Below, piece after piece: positions 1 to 8,450 of a DNA stretch of 64,000 nt. The DNA comes from an uncultured Pseudomonadales bacterium (GTDB lineage: Bacteria; Pseudomonadota; Gammaproteobacteria; Pseudomonadales; Azotimanducaceae): NCBI GenBank assembly GCA_958296295.1, contig OY282460.1:1922001-1986000 (forward strand), in the 5' to 3' direction. The notes under the pieces were generated by a model. That model was not told the origin of the DNA, searched no databases, and worked only from the letters and a program-made list of their open reading frames with translations. Every line of letters begins with the position of its first letter. The first letter of the stretch is position 1. The translations under genes were made by a program, and so were the position numbers.

Positions 1-81
1 GGAGACACGGAAGACATCGAGTTCGAACTCGACAAGGAGCAGGCGCGGTCGACGATGTGGCGCGGACCGCGCGGGCTATGA
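1..81 (+). CDS. 3' end of an unidentified gene (partial)
   Basis: An open frame runs from the window edge for 26 codons to a TGA at 79-81. The encoded tail is strongly charged (it contains EDIEFELDKEQAR) and ends WRGPRGL. It converges with the integrase gene, and the two stop codons nearly coincide (integrase TAG complement at 76-78). No family can be assigned from so short a piece. It could be chance coding. Confidence 0.3.
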   Translation, partial: GDTEDIEFELDKEQARSTMWRGPRGL

Positions 82-1251
82 AGGGGCCGCGTAGGCGGCC
101 CAGGCGTCCATCAGCTCGCGCCGCTTGGCCAGCAGGTCGCTTCTCGCGTAGGCGGCTTCGGCCTGGTTTCTGACCGCGTGCGCGAGCGCCGCCTCCATCA
201 CGGCGTGCGGCGCGTCGGTGCATTCCGACGCCCAGTCGCGGAAGCTGCTGCGGAACCCGTGCGGCACCGCGTCCACGCCGAGCGCGCGCAGGAGCTTGCT
301 GATCGTGCTGTCCGAGAGTTGGCGTCCCCGAATGCTTGGGAACACGAGATCGCCGGCCGCGGCGGTGCGCGGAATCGACCGCGCCTGCTCGAGCACGGCG
401 AGCGCCTGCGGCGACAGCGGCACCCGGTGTTCGGACCGCGCCTTCATCCTCGCGGCCGGGATCGTCCAGGCGCCGCCGTCGATTTCGGACCACGTGGCGC
501 CGCGCGCCTCGCCGCTTCGGCAGGCGGTCAGCACGATGAACTCGAAAACCAGCTTCGTCGCCAGCCAGGCGCCGCTCGCCCGCACTCTCGAGAGGGCGTC
601 GGCGACTTCGGCATGGGGCAGCGCCTTGTGATGCTTCGCTTTGCCGGCGCCTTTCGGCAAGGCTTGGAGAACGGCCGGGCCGGCCGGGTCGTCGGCTCGG
701 TGGCCGTGGGCGACGGCCCACCGCATGACCGCCGAAATCCTCTGCCGAACGCGGCTCGCGGTCCCGCGCCTGTCGCCCCAGATGGGCGTGAGCACCGCCA
801 TCACGTCGGCGCTGTCGATCGCGTCGACCCGCTTGTCGCCGATCGCGGGGAAGGCGTAGGCGGCGAGGGAGCTTTCCCACTGCTTCCGGCTCTTGGGATT
901 CGTCCACGCGACGGCCTGGGCGTCGATCACCTGGGCGGCGGCGGCGGCGAACGTCGGCGCGGCCGGCCTGCGGCGGTCCTTGAAGGGGTCGCCGCCGCGC
1001 CGGGCGATGCGGCGGTTGGCGAACGCGGCGTCCCGCGCTTCGGCGAGCGTGACCAGCGGATAGCCGCCGAGACCCGCGCTGCGCCGCCTGCCGCGGACCA
1101 CGATGCGCTGCACCCAGCTCTTGGTTCCGGACGGCTGGACGGCCAGCATCAGGCCGTGCCCCAGCGCGTCGATGTGCCAGTCGATGCCGCCCTTCCCGGA
1201 GTGCTTGACGGCGCGCACGAACGCGACTGTCAGCGGCCCTTTCCTGTCCAT
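76..1251 (-). CDS. P4-type tyrosine recombinase/integrase
   Basis: Site-specific tyrosine recombinase of 391 residues, the usual size for P4/CP4-like island integrases. Residues 1-95 resemble the DUF4102 arm-binding domain, about 100-195 the core-binding domain, and 205-375 the catalytic domain. Visible catalytic residues are R245 (TACRSGEAR), H331 and R334 (HGFRSSFRDW), H358 and the nucleophile Y368 (AYARSD), so the enzyme looks intact. A ribosome site (AGAAGGGG) lies just before the ATG. Such integrases normally insert islands at tRNA genes. No tRNA is visible here, so the attachment site is probably outside the window. It neighbours the rearranged accessory region at 1.4-15.9 kb and may once have mobilised it. 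That last point is inference. Confidence 0.93.
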   Translation of the reverse strand: MDRKGPLTVAFVRAVKHSGKGGIDWHIDALGHGLMLAVQPSGTKSWVQRIVVRGRRRSAGLGGYPLVTLAEARDAAFANRRIARRGGDPFKDRRRPAAPTFAAAAAQVIDAQAVAWTNPKSRKQWESSLAAYAFPAIGDKRVDAIDSADVMAVLTPIWGDRRGTASRVRQRISAVMRWAVAHGHRADDPAGPAVLQALPKGAGKAKHHKALPHAEVADALSRVRASGAWLATKLVFEFIVLTACRSGEARGATWSEIDGGAWTIPAARMKARSEHRVPLSPQALAVLEQARSIPRTAAAGDLVFPSIRGRQLSDSTISKLLRALGVDAVPHGFRSSFRDWASECTDAPHAVMEAALAHAVRNQAEAAYARSDLLAKRRELMDAWAAYAAPS

Positions 1252-1287
1252 GTTTCCCCTTCTGGCCGATCTTTATTTAGACCATAA

Positions 1288-1317
1288 TTTATACCATTCC
1301 GTTCCGGCTTTCGTCAA
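1288..1317 (-). promoter_or_regulatory. sigma70-like promoter of the integrase
   Basis: On the minus strand a -35-like TTGACG and a -10-like TATAAA are separated by 18 bases, about 35-40 bp upstream of the integrase ATG. The surrounding 1252-1407 stretch is AT-richer than the neighbouring genes, as expected of a promoter region. No inverted repeats clear enough to be called Xis or integrase arm sites were seen. Confidence 0.55.
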
Positions 1318-1407
1318 GCAGCCCCGGACGAAAAAGGACGACGAAGGACAACATGACAAGCATAAACAAATACTTGCATTACAAATGCGGACGCTGGCGG
1401 AACTGGG

Positions 1408-4400
1408 CTAACCAAAAGATGGCGGAAGGTGCAACCGCCGGAACTGCACCGAGCGGTGCCAGCCCAGCCAGCGGTCCCGCGGCGCGCACTTGAAGGCGCC
1501 CGACTGCCAGCCCACCAGCGCCAGCCAATGCCCCCGCCACACCGCCACGTGCCGCAGCCCGCGTCCCGCGAACTGCCGGAACCCCAGATAGTGGTGCGCC
1601 GCCATCAGCGCGTCCCACCGGCGCCGCTCGTCCGCCCGCGCCGGACGCACCTCCACCTCCCGCAACGACACTTCCGCCCTGTCGAACGCCGCCTCCATCC
1701 CCCCTTTATAGGGCAAACGCCGGCAAATAGCCAGCTCTTTCAAAGCGACTTCCGCCGTCAACACCTTGGAGCTAGCGTGAAATAGCCCTGGTTCGGGAGG
1801 CAGCGGGCCGGTGAGCTGGTTGCGGCTCAGATCTAGCGACACGAGTTGGTGCAATCGTCCTAGCGCTGGCGGAATGCGCCCGTTCAGGCTTGAGTCTGGC
1901 AGTTCGAGCTTCGTCACGCGTCCCAGGGAGCTCCCGACGGTGACGCCTTGCCAGAACTCGATGGGGATGCGCTCGCTCCAGTTGAGCCGGCCGGTGCCGG
2001 CGAGAACATCCCGGGCCGCCAGCAGGACCGCGCAATCGGCCCGCAATCCGGGATTGTCGGCGGGAGCGGCGGGGCAGGGCACGTCCCGCCTGGCCACCGA
2101 ACGTAGTTCGGGCGGAAGGGAATCACTGGTGATGTGGTTGCCGCTCAGCCAGAGTTCCTTGAGGCTAGACAGCGACGCCAGTTCCGGCGGGATGGGGCCA
2201 GTCAGCGCGTTGTCAGCAAGCCCGAGTATTTCCAGATCGCGCAATCTCCCCAGTTCTGGCGGAACGGTGCCGGTCAACAGGTTGCCGTCGAGCACTAGGG
2301 ACCGCAGCCCGGCGAGCTGACCCAAGGCCGCGGGAACTCGCCCATTCAGCCCCATGCGGGGCAGTTCCAGCCGCACGACGCGACTTTCCGGACCTCCCAC
2401 GGTGACGCCCTGCCATTCGCTCGGCGACAGGGTCGCGCTCCAGTTGAGCCATGCGCTGCCGGCCAGCGTGTCTTTCATCGCCAGCAGACGACGGCAATCG
2501 TCGAACAACTCGGAGCTGCTGAGCGGCGGTAGCCGGCAAACCACTGTTGTAGAGGCCGTCGCGGGGCGGGCCGGCCGATCTGAAGACTCCGTCGAAGTGT
2601 TTCGCGGAATCCTGCGCTGGACATCGAACAGCTCGGGTGGGTCGGAGCGCGTCAGGGCATTGCCATCCAAGAATATGTCGCGCAAGGGAACGGATTGCGC
2701 CAACTCTGCCGGAACCGGACCCGTGAGCTCATTGGCGGACAGGTTCAGCCACTGCAGGCCAGGCAAGCTGTCGAGCTGCGGCGGAATGCGTCCGGCGAGT
2801 CCCATTGACTCCAGGTTGAGCGCGATCACCCGGCTCGGCGTCCCGCCCACAGACACCCCTTGCCACTCACTGATCGGCCGAGCTGCGTGCCAGTTGAGTT
2901 CGGCCTCGCCAGCCAGCGTCTCCTTTACCGCCAGCAGGAGGGTGCAGTCCTCGAATAGAGTCGGCACGGGCGGCGGGGGCTGCTGACACAGCTTTAGATG
3001 ACTGAGATCATGGTCGGGAATCTGGATCACGGCCGGTGCAACAGGGCCCCTCAAGTGGTTGTCTCTCAGCCACAAGGATTCGAGCTGGCCGAGCTGGCCC
3101 AGTTCCGCGGGAATGGTGCCGGTCAGGGCGTTGCGGTCCAAACTCAGAGTGCGCAAGTTGACGAGGCGCCCCAGCTCGGGCGGAATCGGCCCGGTGAGCC
3201 GATTGGCGGCCAGATTCAAGTCGACGAGACCATCGAGCCTGCCCAGCTCCGGCGGGATGTGGCCGCGCAGCCCTTTCTCGTACAGGTCAAGTTCCACTAC
3301 CCGTTCTTGCGGACCGCCTACGGCCACGCCTTGCCACCGACCGACGGGTACCTCCGCATGCCAGTTGAGCGGCACGTCGCCGGCCAGCGCGTCCTTCACT
3401 TCGAGCAGCGCCGTGCAGTCGTTGAACAGCGCCGCGTTCGTTGGCGGCAGCGGCGCGCAGATTCGCATGGTGTCCAGATCGTGGTAGGTGGCAAGTCCGG
3501 CGGGCACGGAGTGGATGTCGTTGCCGCTGAGCCCCAGCACCTGCAGTTCGAGATCTCCGAGAGCGGCTGGAACTGGGCCCGCCAGACGGTTGTGTTTAAG
3601 CGATAGCTGCCGGAGTTGACGGAGCCGAGCCAGCTCCAGTGGGATGGTCCCGGTCAGGTTGTTGTGGTCTAAGTGCAGTATCTGAAGGCTTGCCAGATTG
3701 CCCAACTCGGGTGGAATGGAACCGGTGAGCCGATTTCTTCGAAGGGACAGAGAAACGAGGTGATCCAAGCGGCCGAGCTGCGGTGGGATATGACCATTCA
3801 GTCCTAGATCCGGCAGAAGCAGCTTGCTGACGCGGCCGTCGTCCATTGTCACGCCGCGCCAGCAGTCCATAGGCACGGCGCGACTCCAATTCAGGGCAAC
3901 GTCGCCGGCTAGCGCGTCTCTTATTGCGAGCAGGACGGCGCCGTCCGCGCTGGCGCTGTGGGTCGAAAGGTCGCAGGGTCCCTCTGCGGCGGCAGGGCTG
4001 GATCGAAGGCTCGACCAATGGATTAGACCGCCGGAAATGAACGTAACTCCGATGAATCCTGCAACGGCGAACAATGCCAAGGCCAGGACCGGGACGAAAG
4101 TGCTCCGTTTGCCGCGGAAATTGATCCCCGCGAACACGACCATCAGCACGCCGAGTACGACCAGAGCGGTCCGGGACGCCGTCGCTAGGCTCGCGGCGAC
4201 GCCGGCGGCCAGGCCCAGCCAGCCGAGCTTGCGCGATCTGCCATGGATCAGCAGCGCCATGGCGAGCGCCACCGTCATGCAGGCGGGTAAGCCGGCTTCG
4301 TTGGGATCGACGAAAGCGCCGCTAAGGCGAAACGGGAACCGGTAGCGCGGCAGGATGCCGAGATCTCGCAGCACCGGCGAAGCGAGAATGATCGCGCAGC

Positions 4401-4914
4401 CAAAAATCAGCACTACGAGCAGGCCCTGCAACAGGCGCTGGGACCCCGTTCGCTCCAGCATCGCACGGCTGCCGACCGCGGCCGCCACGAGCACGCCGAA
4501 ATAGAGAACGTAATATCTCAGCTGCCCGGCCCTGTCCGGTCCTTGCGCCTCGACGTCCAGCATGGCGGTGCCGATTGCCAGATAGGACGCTGCCCCGGCG
4601 AACAGCAATATGCCGGGCGTGCCGCCGAGCGTTCGTCGAACGGGGGCGAGGGAACCAGACCGCCGCCAGGCAACCACGCACCAGATGCCAACCAGGCCCA
4701 ACAGCAGGGCGCAAGACGCCATGGTCGCGCGAGCCACGAGGACCTCGACTTGCCGCGATTCCCAAAGATGCAGATCCCTCAGGTTGATCAGCGCCAGGAC
4801 TGCCAATGTCCAGAACGCGACAGCAGTCAGCGCGTTGCGGAGTGGCTCGCGGCCGTGCTGGTAGGACAGATCAGTGGAACCCAAGGGCCAACATCGTCGC
4901 GTTACGGGACACAA
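1408..4914 (-). CDS. O-antigen-ligase-like membrane protein fused to plant-type LRR modules
   Basis: A 1168-residue mosaic. Residues about 25-300 contain seven or eight hydrophobic segments. The phrases LSGAFVDPNEAGLPA and ATASRTALVVL resemble O-antigen ligase/polymerase (WaaL/Wzy) proteins, but the domain is shorter than a full ligase. From about residue 310 come five modules of roughly 150 residues. Each starts with a capping motif like CxxLLxxKDxLAGxxxLNW...WQGVTVGG..RV, followed by 23-24-residue repeats of the form LxxLxLxxNxLTGxIPPELGxL, as in plant receptor-kinase ectodomains. The fifth module is cut short. The last 96 residues belong to a different family (see 1411-1698). The start is uncertain: the frame opens with TTG and no clear ribosome site is visible. 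It may be a surface or exported recognition protein, but its function is unknown. Confidence 0.72.
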   Translation of the reverse strand: MCPVTRRCWPLGSTDLSYQHGREPLRNALTAVAFWTLAVLALINLRDLHLWESRQVEVLVARATMASCALLLGLVGIWCVVAWRRSGSLAPVRRTLGGTPGILLFAGAASYLAIGTAMLDVEAQGPDRAGQLRYYVLYFGVLVAAAVGSRAMLERTGSQRLLQGLLVVLIFGCAIILASPVLRDLGILPRYRFPFRLSGAFVDPNEAGLPACMTVALAMALLIHGRSRKLGWLGLAAGVAASLATASRTALVVLGVLMVVFAGINFRGKRSTFVPVLALALFAVAGFIGVTFISGGLIHWSSLRSSPAAAEGPCDLSTHSASADGAVLLAIRDALAGDVALNWSRAVPMDCWRGVTMDDGRVSKLLLPDLGLNGHIPPQLGRLDHLVSLSLRRNRLTGSIPPELGNLASLQILHLDHNNLTGTIPLELARLRQLRQLSLKHNRLAGPVPAALGDLELQVLGLSGNDIHSVPAGLATYHDLDTMRICAPLPPTNAALFNDCTALLEVKDALAGDVPLNWHAEVPVGRWQGVAVGGPQERVVELDLYEKGLRGHIPPELGRLDGLVDLNLAANRLTGPIPPELGRLVNLRTLSLDRNALTGTIPAELGQLGQLESLWLRDNHLRGPVAPAVIQIPDHDLSHLKLCQQPPPPVPTLFEDCTLLLAVKETLAGEAELNWHAARPISEWQGVSVGGTPSRVIALNLESMGLAGRIPPQLDSLPGLQWLNLSANELTGPVPAELAQSVPLRDIFLDGNALTRSDPPELFDVQRRIPRNTSTESSDRPARPATASTTVVCRLPPLSSSELFDDCRRLLAMKDTLAGSAWLNWSATLSPSEWQGVTVGGPESRVVRLELPRMGLNGRVPAALGQLAGLRSLVLDGNLLTGTVPPELGRLRDLEILGLADNALTGPIPPELASLSSLKELWLSGNHITSDSLPPELRSVARRDVPCPAAPADNPGLRADCAVLLAARDVLAGTGRLNWSERIPIEFWQGVTVGSSLGRVTKLELPDSSLNGRIPPALGRLHQLVSLDLSRNQLTGPLPPEPGLFHASSKVLTAEVALKELAICRRLPYKGGMEAAFDRAEVSLREVEVRPARADERRRWDALMAAHHYLGFRQFAGRGLRHVAVWRGHWLALVGWQSGAFKCAPRDRWLGWHRSVQFRRLHLPPSFG
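1411..1698 (-). mobile_element. DruA-like/DUF4338 transposase-family fragment captured by the LRR gene
   Basis: The final 96 residues of the LRR protein begin at an internal ATG (MEAAFDRAEVSL). They contain AHHYLGFRQFAGRGLRHVAV and GAFKCAPRDRWLGW, which match the N-terminal part of DUF4338 proteins (DruA-like, common in IS-type elements). Similarity stops abruptly after QFRRLHL, followed by PPSFG and a stop, so most of the domain is missing. The frame is continuous with the LRR part, so a chimeric protein would be made if the gene is expressed. Confidence 0.7.
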
Positions 4915-5158
4915 GTTCTATGCTGATCATCTGCGTCTGCGGGAGCATCTGTAAGGTTAACATGCGATCCAGCGCCGCTTGTTCGAGGGCTTCCGGGACG
5001 TCCGGGACGGTGGGTTAGTCATCCAAAGGTTGGGGGATACGGTCCACGAGCTCGTGAGCGAGCATGCTGGCTAGGCTTGTCCATTCGATTAGGCGCGTCG
5101 TGCGTCGAAGGTGGCATACCGTGACGATGGCGTGCCAACAGCTCGCGGGGCTCCAGCC
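4915..5158. other. intergenic region without a recognisable gene
   Basis: Between the LRR gene and the decayed ABC exporter I see only short frames interrupted by stops. On the plus strand one interrupted frame reads RRLFEGFRDVRDGGLVIQRL, which could be a remnant of a coding sequence, but I cannot name a family. No clear promoter for the minus-strand LRR gene was identified. Confidence 0.4.
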
Positions 5159-6110
5159 GGTCGAGCGGTTCTCCCGCCGTCTTCGCCGAGGCGGGGAGAC
5201 TCGCGCGCGCCCTGATCGCCTATGCGCCGCGCAAGAGCGTCCTGGCGCTGCTGCTGTTGCTGGCCGCCGGGGTGACCGAGGCGTTCGGCCTCCTCATGAT
5301 CATTCCCCTTCTGCACATGGTCGGTTTCGCCGCGGCCCGGTGAGGAAAGCCCCGTCGCGGAGGCGGTGGCGCGCGCTGCGGACGCCGCCGGCGTGGAGTT
5401 GACCCTGCCGGCTCGCGGTCTTTCTGATCCTTGCCGCCGCGCGCTCGGCGGTGGCCTGGCAACGGATGGTTCTTCTGACCGGGATGCGTCTGGGCTTCAC
5501 CGACCGGCTTCGCGAGAGGCTCTACGCCGCCGTCGCGCGAGCGAAGTGGGAGTTTCTCCTCGCGCGCCGCCGATCCGACGTGCAACATGTGCTGACCGGC
5601 GACGTGCACCGCATCGGCCAGGGTGCGTTCCTCCTGCTGCAACTGGCGGTGACGGCGCTGCTGGCGCTGGCGCAGATCGTGCTCGCCGCGCTGATTTCCC
5701 CTCCCTGACCGCCACGACCCTTGCCACGGGGGCGGCGCTGCTGTTCCTCACCCGCCCGATGGTGCGGCGTTCACGCACCCTCGGCGAGATGCTGACCGGC
5801 CAACCGGGCGCTCCACGGCGCCATGACGGACTTCCTGGGTGGGTTGAAGCTCGCCGAGGGCTACAACGCCGAAGGGCGGCACGTGCCGCACTTCACGGAG
5901 ACGGTCGCGGTCATGCGGGAACGCCAGTTGGCGTTTACGCGGCTCAGCTCGGCGGCCCGTGCGGGCCTCGATATGGGTGCCGCGTTCGCACTCGCCGCGC
6001 TGGTTTGGTTTGCCCTGTCCACCACGGCGCTGCCGCTACCGGAGCTGTTGCTTGTAGCAGTGATCTTCGCGCGTCTGCTGCCGGCGCGGTTCCGTTTGCA
6101 GCAGCACTTC
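5159..6110 (+). pseudogene. decayed ABC exporter, transmembrane domain (copy 1)
   Basis: Assembled across several frames, this stretch encodes an ABC exporter type-1 membrane domain. The pieces are APRKSVLALLLLLAAGVTEA and LLMIIPLLHMVGF, then VLTGDVHRIGQGAF, then FLTRPMVRRSRTLGEML, then FLGGLKLAEGYNAEGRHVPH, ending near LLLVAVIFARLLPARFRLQQ. At least four frameshifts or stops separate them (near 5340, 5415, 5708 and 5815), and no nucleotide-binding domain follows. The reading frame then runs into the 3' end of the oppositely oriented PqqD gene. Exporters of this type normally ship the finished lasso peptide, so this was probably the transporter of the adjacent cluster. Parts of it are duplicated at 15364-15575. 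Confidence 0.72.
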
Positions 6111-6404
6111 GCCCTCCAGTTCGACGAGACCGGCTTCCTGAAGTTCCTGCAGCAGAACCGCCATGTCCCGCAGGCAGGTGTCCGCGTCGACCTCGAACTC
6201 CTCGCACAGCGCCGCGACGACGGTGCCCACCGTCACCGGGCCTTCGTCGCCGCCATCAAGGAGTTGCCAGACCCGCAGGCCGGTGTCCCGTAGGCTGTGG
6301 AATCGCATTTCCAGAACGTTCATGAACACCAGTTCGCCGTCCACCGAAGCGTCGACGAAGTCATCGGTCGTGCGCCGCACGCGGCTGTTCGATTCCAGTG
6401 CCAC
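6036..6404 (-). CDS. PqqD-family RiPP recognition protein (lasso B1/E-like)
   Basis: A 122-residue protein. Its first ~95 residues fit the PqqD/RRE fold: SRVRRTTDDFVDASVDGELV, then DTGLRVWQLLDGG, then a helical end (DADTCLRDMAVLLQELQEAG). In RiPP pathways this domain binds the precursor leader and delivers it to the processing enzymes. It lies just downstream of the cyclase gene on the same strand. The final ~25 residues are read from the antisense strand of the decayed ABC exporter, so the natural C-terminus has probably been replaced at a rearrangement junction near 6110. The RRE core itself appears intact. Confidence 0.8.
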   Translation of the reverse strand: MALESNSRVRRTTDDFVDASVDGELVFMNVLEMRFHSLRDTGLRVWQLLDGGDEGPVTVGTVVAALCEEFEVDADTCLRDMAVLLQELQEAGLVELEGEVLLQTEPRRQQTREDHCYKQQLR

Positions 6405-6446
6405 GGTCAGAGATTATATCGTCGAACTATTTGACAGCATCCCCGA

Positions 6447-8450
6447 TCAGGCCGTTCCCCCGGTCGCCGTTTCGTCCGGCGGTGCTTGCTCGTATCCCCG
6501 TTCGACCCAGCGGATGAACGTTCCGGCGGCGAGGGCGCGGCCGAGGCCCGTCCGGGCGAGCCTGAACTCGGGGTGGTCGCGAGCGCACAGCGGCGTCTTG
6601 GCCGGCCACGTATCGACCAACCGCAACAGGCGGTCGAGGTCGATGCGCTGGGCCACCGCGGGGTCGTGGCGCCAGTCGCCGAGCGTCTCGCGGATGCGCG
6701 GCAGCGCGCGGGTGTAGCGCAGGTGCCAGTCCGCCGCCTGCAGGCCCCGCGGCGCGGACAAGAACGCGGGCGGTACGCGGCCGCGCAGGAGCCGGCGGAT
6801 CAGCAGCCGCGGCCGGCCGCGATCAAAGAACTGCTCGCCGGGCATGCCCAGGCACGATTCCACCAGCCGGCCCTCGCCCAGCGGGTCACGCAACGCGACG
6901 CCGTGCAGGGTCTTGAGCGCCCACATCACGGCCCGGCCGTCGCCCTGCCGGATGGGGGACGCCAAGCCGAGCAGTTGACTCTCGCGCAAGGATCTCGGCA
7001 GCGGCCGATACGGCCCAAACGCTTGCGCCCGGGCGCGTTCGGCCAGCCGCGTCGTGCGCGCGTAGCCGGGGTGGATGGCGCTGAAGGGCGGTGGCATCGC
7101 CACCGGCGCGCCCAAGCGGCGCAGGACGGCCCGCTGGAACAGCGGCGGCAGCCAAGGCAGCGCTTGACGGAGGAGGGATCGCACCGAACGTCCCGTGAAC
7201 GGCCCTACGGCGTGCCGCAGTGCCCGTAGGCGGGCGGCGCCCAGGAGCTCCGCCAGACGTTCCTGGCCGGTCAGCGAGAGCGTCAAGTTGCCGGAGCCGC
7301 CGCCGAGTACCACCCGCCGGCCGGCCGCGCGCGCCCTGCGCAAGGATTCGTGGATCCAGACCAGATTGCCCACATTGCGTGGCGGCACCTCGGCCAAAGC
7401 GATCGTCTGCTCCAGCCGGTGGTCGAAGCCGAGGCCCGCCGCGTCCACGAACCGGATGTCGAGCGCCGGGTACCGCGCCGCCAGCTCGCGCACCAGCGGA
7501 CGTTCGTCACCGCTCCGGTTCTCGGGCGCACGGCCGTCCCAATGCGGCTCCGGGTGGGATGTGAACGAGAGCAGCGTCGCGGACTGGCGCGTCGGAGACT
7601 CGGCCAGGATTTCAAGGGCGGCGACGGCCGGGGAGTCCAAGCCGCCGCTGAGCAGGATGGCCGGAAGCTCCGGCGGGCAGAGCGCGTCCCGCACCGCCTC
7701 GCGCAACCGGTGCCGGGCTTCTTCAACGTACTCGGCCGCTACCCGATCCGGCCGGCCCGCCGCCACCGGACTGTGGTAGCGGCGGATGTCGTGCGCTTCG
7801 GGCGTGACCGTCAGCATTTCGCCGGGCAGCAGGTTGAGCACATCCCGGTAGTAGGTGCGGCGCGGGTCGCCGTGGTGGCCGATCAGGCAGTTGGACAACC
7901 GCTCGTCGTCCAGGCGCCGCGCCAGGTCGCCCCAGCCGAAGACGCCACGGGGGGCGGTGGCGACGACGGCGCGGCGGCGGTTCACGTGGAAGCACAAGGG
8001 CGGTGCCGCCCAAGGGGAGCAGGCGGCGACGAGCGTCCGGGCGGGACGGTCCCAGACCACGACGGCGAACTCGCCGTCCACCCGCCCCACGGCGTCGCGG
8101 CCCCACCGCGTCCACGCGCGGGCGAACAGGGCGCTGTCGGATTGCCGGGCCGTGTCGCCGGGGGGAAGGCGCAACGCGCCAGCCAGCTCGTCGCGGTGGC
8201 TGAGGAACCCGGCGAAGAGGATCAGGCTTCCGTCTCCGGCGGCGGTGGGTTGCCGGTCTTCAGGTGCCCGCGCCGCGGGAGATCGATCAGCCCTCCGAAT
8301 CAGGGCCTCCGACCCGCCGCGCCACAGGTCGACGTAGTTCCCAAACGGGCGCAACGCGGCGGACAGGGAAGCGACCCGTTCCCTCGATACCGACCCGCCG
8401 TCGCGTAGGAAAACCGCGGCCAGCGCGGAAGTGGGGCCTGCGACAGCCAT
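6447..8450 (-). CDS. asparagine-synthase-like lasso peptide cyclase
   Basis: A protein of 667 residues with an N-terminal class-II glutamine-amidotransferase-like half and a C-terminal asparagine synthetase half. The ATP pyrophosphatase motif SGGLDS is at about residues 268-273. No catalytic Cys follows the initiator Met, as expected for McjC/LasC enzymes that use a peptide amine rather than glutamine-derived ammonia. These enzymes adenylate an Asp/Glu side chain of the core and close the isopeptide ring. The ATG at 8450 shares its A with the TGA of the precursor gene (TGATG), implying translational coupling. An in-frame TTG one codon earlier is a weaker alternative. The neighbouring PqqD and precursor support a lasso role. 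Another asparagine-synthase-type RiPP reaction remains possible. Confidence 0.82.
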   Translation of the reverse strand: MAVAGPTSALAAVFLRDGGSVSRERVASLSAALRPFGNYVDLWRGGSEALIRRADRSPAARAPEDRQPTAAGDGSLILFAGFLSHRDELAGALRLPPGDTARQSDSALFARAWTRWGRDAVGRVDGEFAVVVWDRPARTLVAACSPWAAPPLCFHVNRRRAVVATAPRGVFGWGDLARRLDDERLSNCLIGHHGDPRRTYYRDVLNLLPGEMLTVTPEAHDIRRYHSPVAAGRPDRVAAEYVEEARHRLREAVRDALCPPELPAILLSGGLDSPAVAALEILAESPTRQSATLLSFTSHPEPHWDGRAPENRSGDERPLVRELAARYPALDIRFVDAAGLGFDHRLEQTIALAEVPPRNVGNLVWIHESLRRARAAGRRVVLGGGSGNLTLSLTGQERLAELLGAARLRALRHAVGPFTGRSVRSLLRQALPWLPPLFQRAVLRRLGAPVAMPPPFSAIHPGYARTTRLAERARAQAFGPYRPLPRSLRESQLLGLASPIRQGDGRAVMWALKTLHGVALRDPLGEGRLVESCLGMPGEQFFDRGRPRLLIRRLLRGRVPPAFLSAPRGLQAADWHLRYTRALPRIRETLGDWRHDPAVAQRIDLDRLLRLVDTWPAKTPLCARDHPEFRLARTGLGRALAAGTFIRWVERGYEQAPPDETATGGTA

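Noticed and set aside
1..1407. tRNA-derived attachment site for the integrase
   Set aside because: No tRNA-like cloverleaf or CCA-ending sequence was found near the integrase within the window.
1411..1698. Druantia anti-phage system suggested by the DruA-like fragment
   Set aside because: Only the first ~96 residues of the domain are present and no other Druantia genes lie nearby. It is better explained as an IS-related scar.
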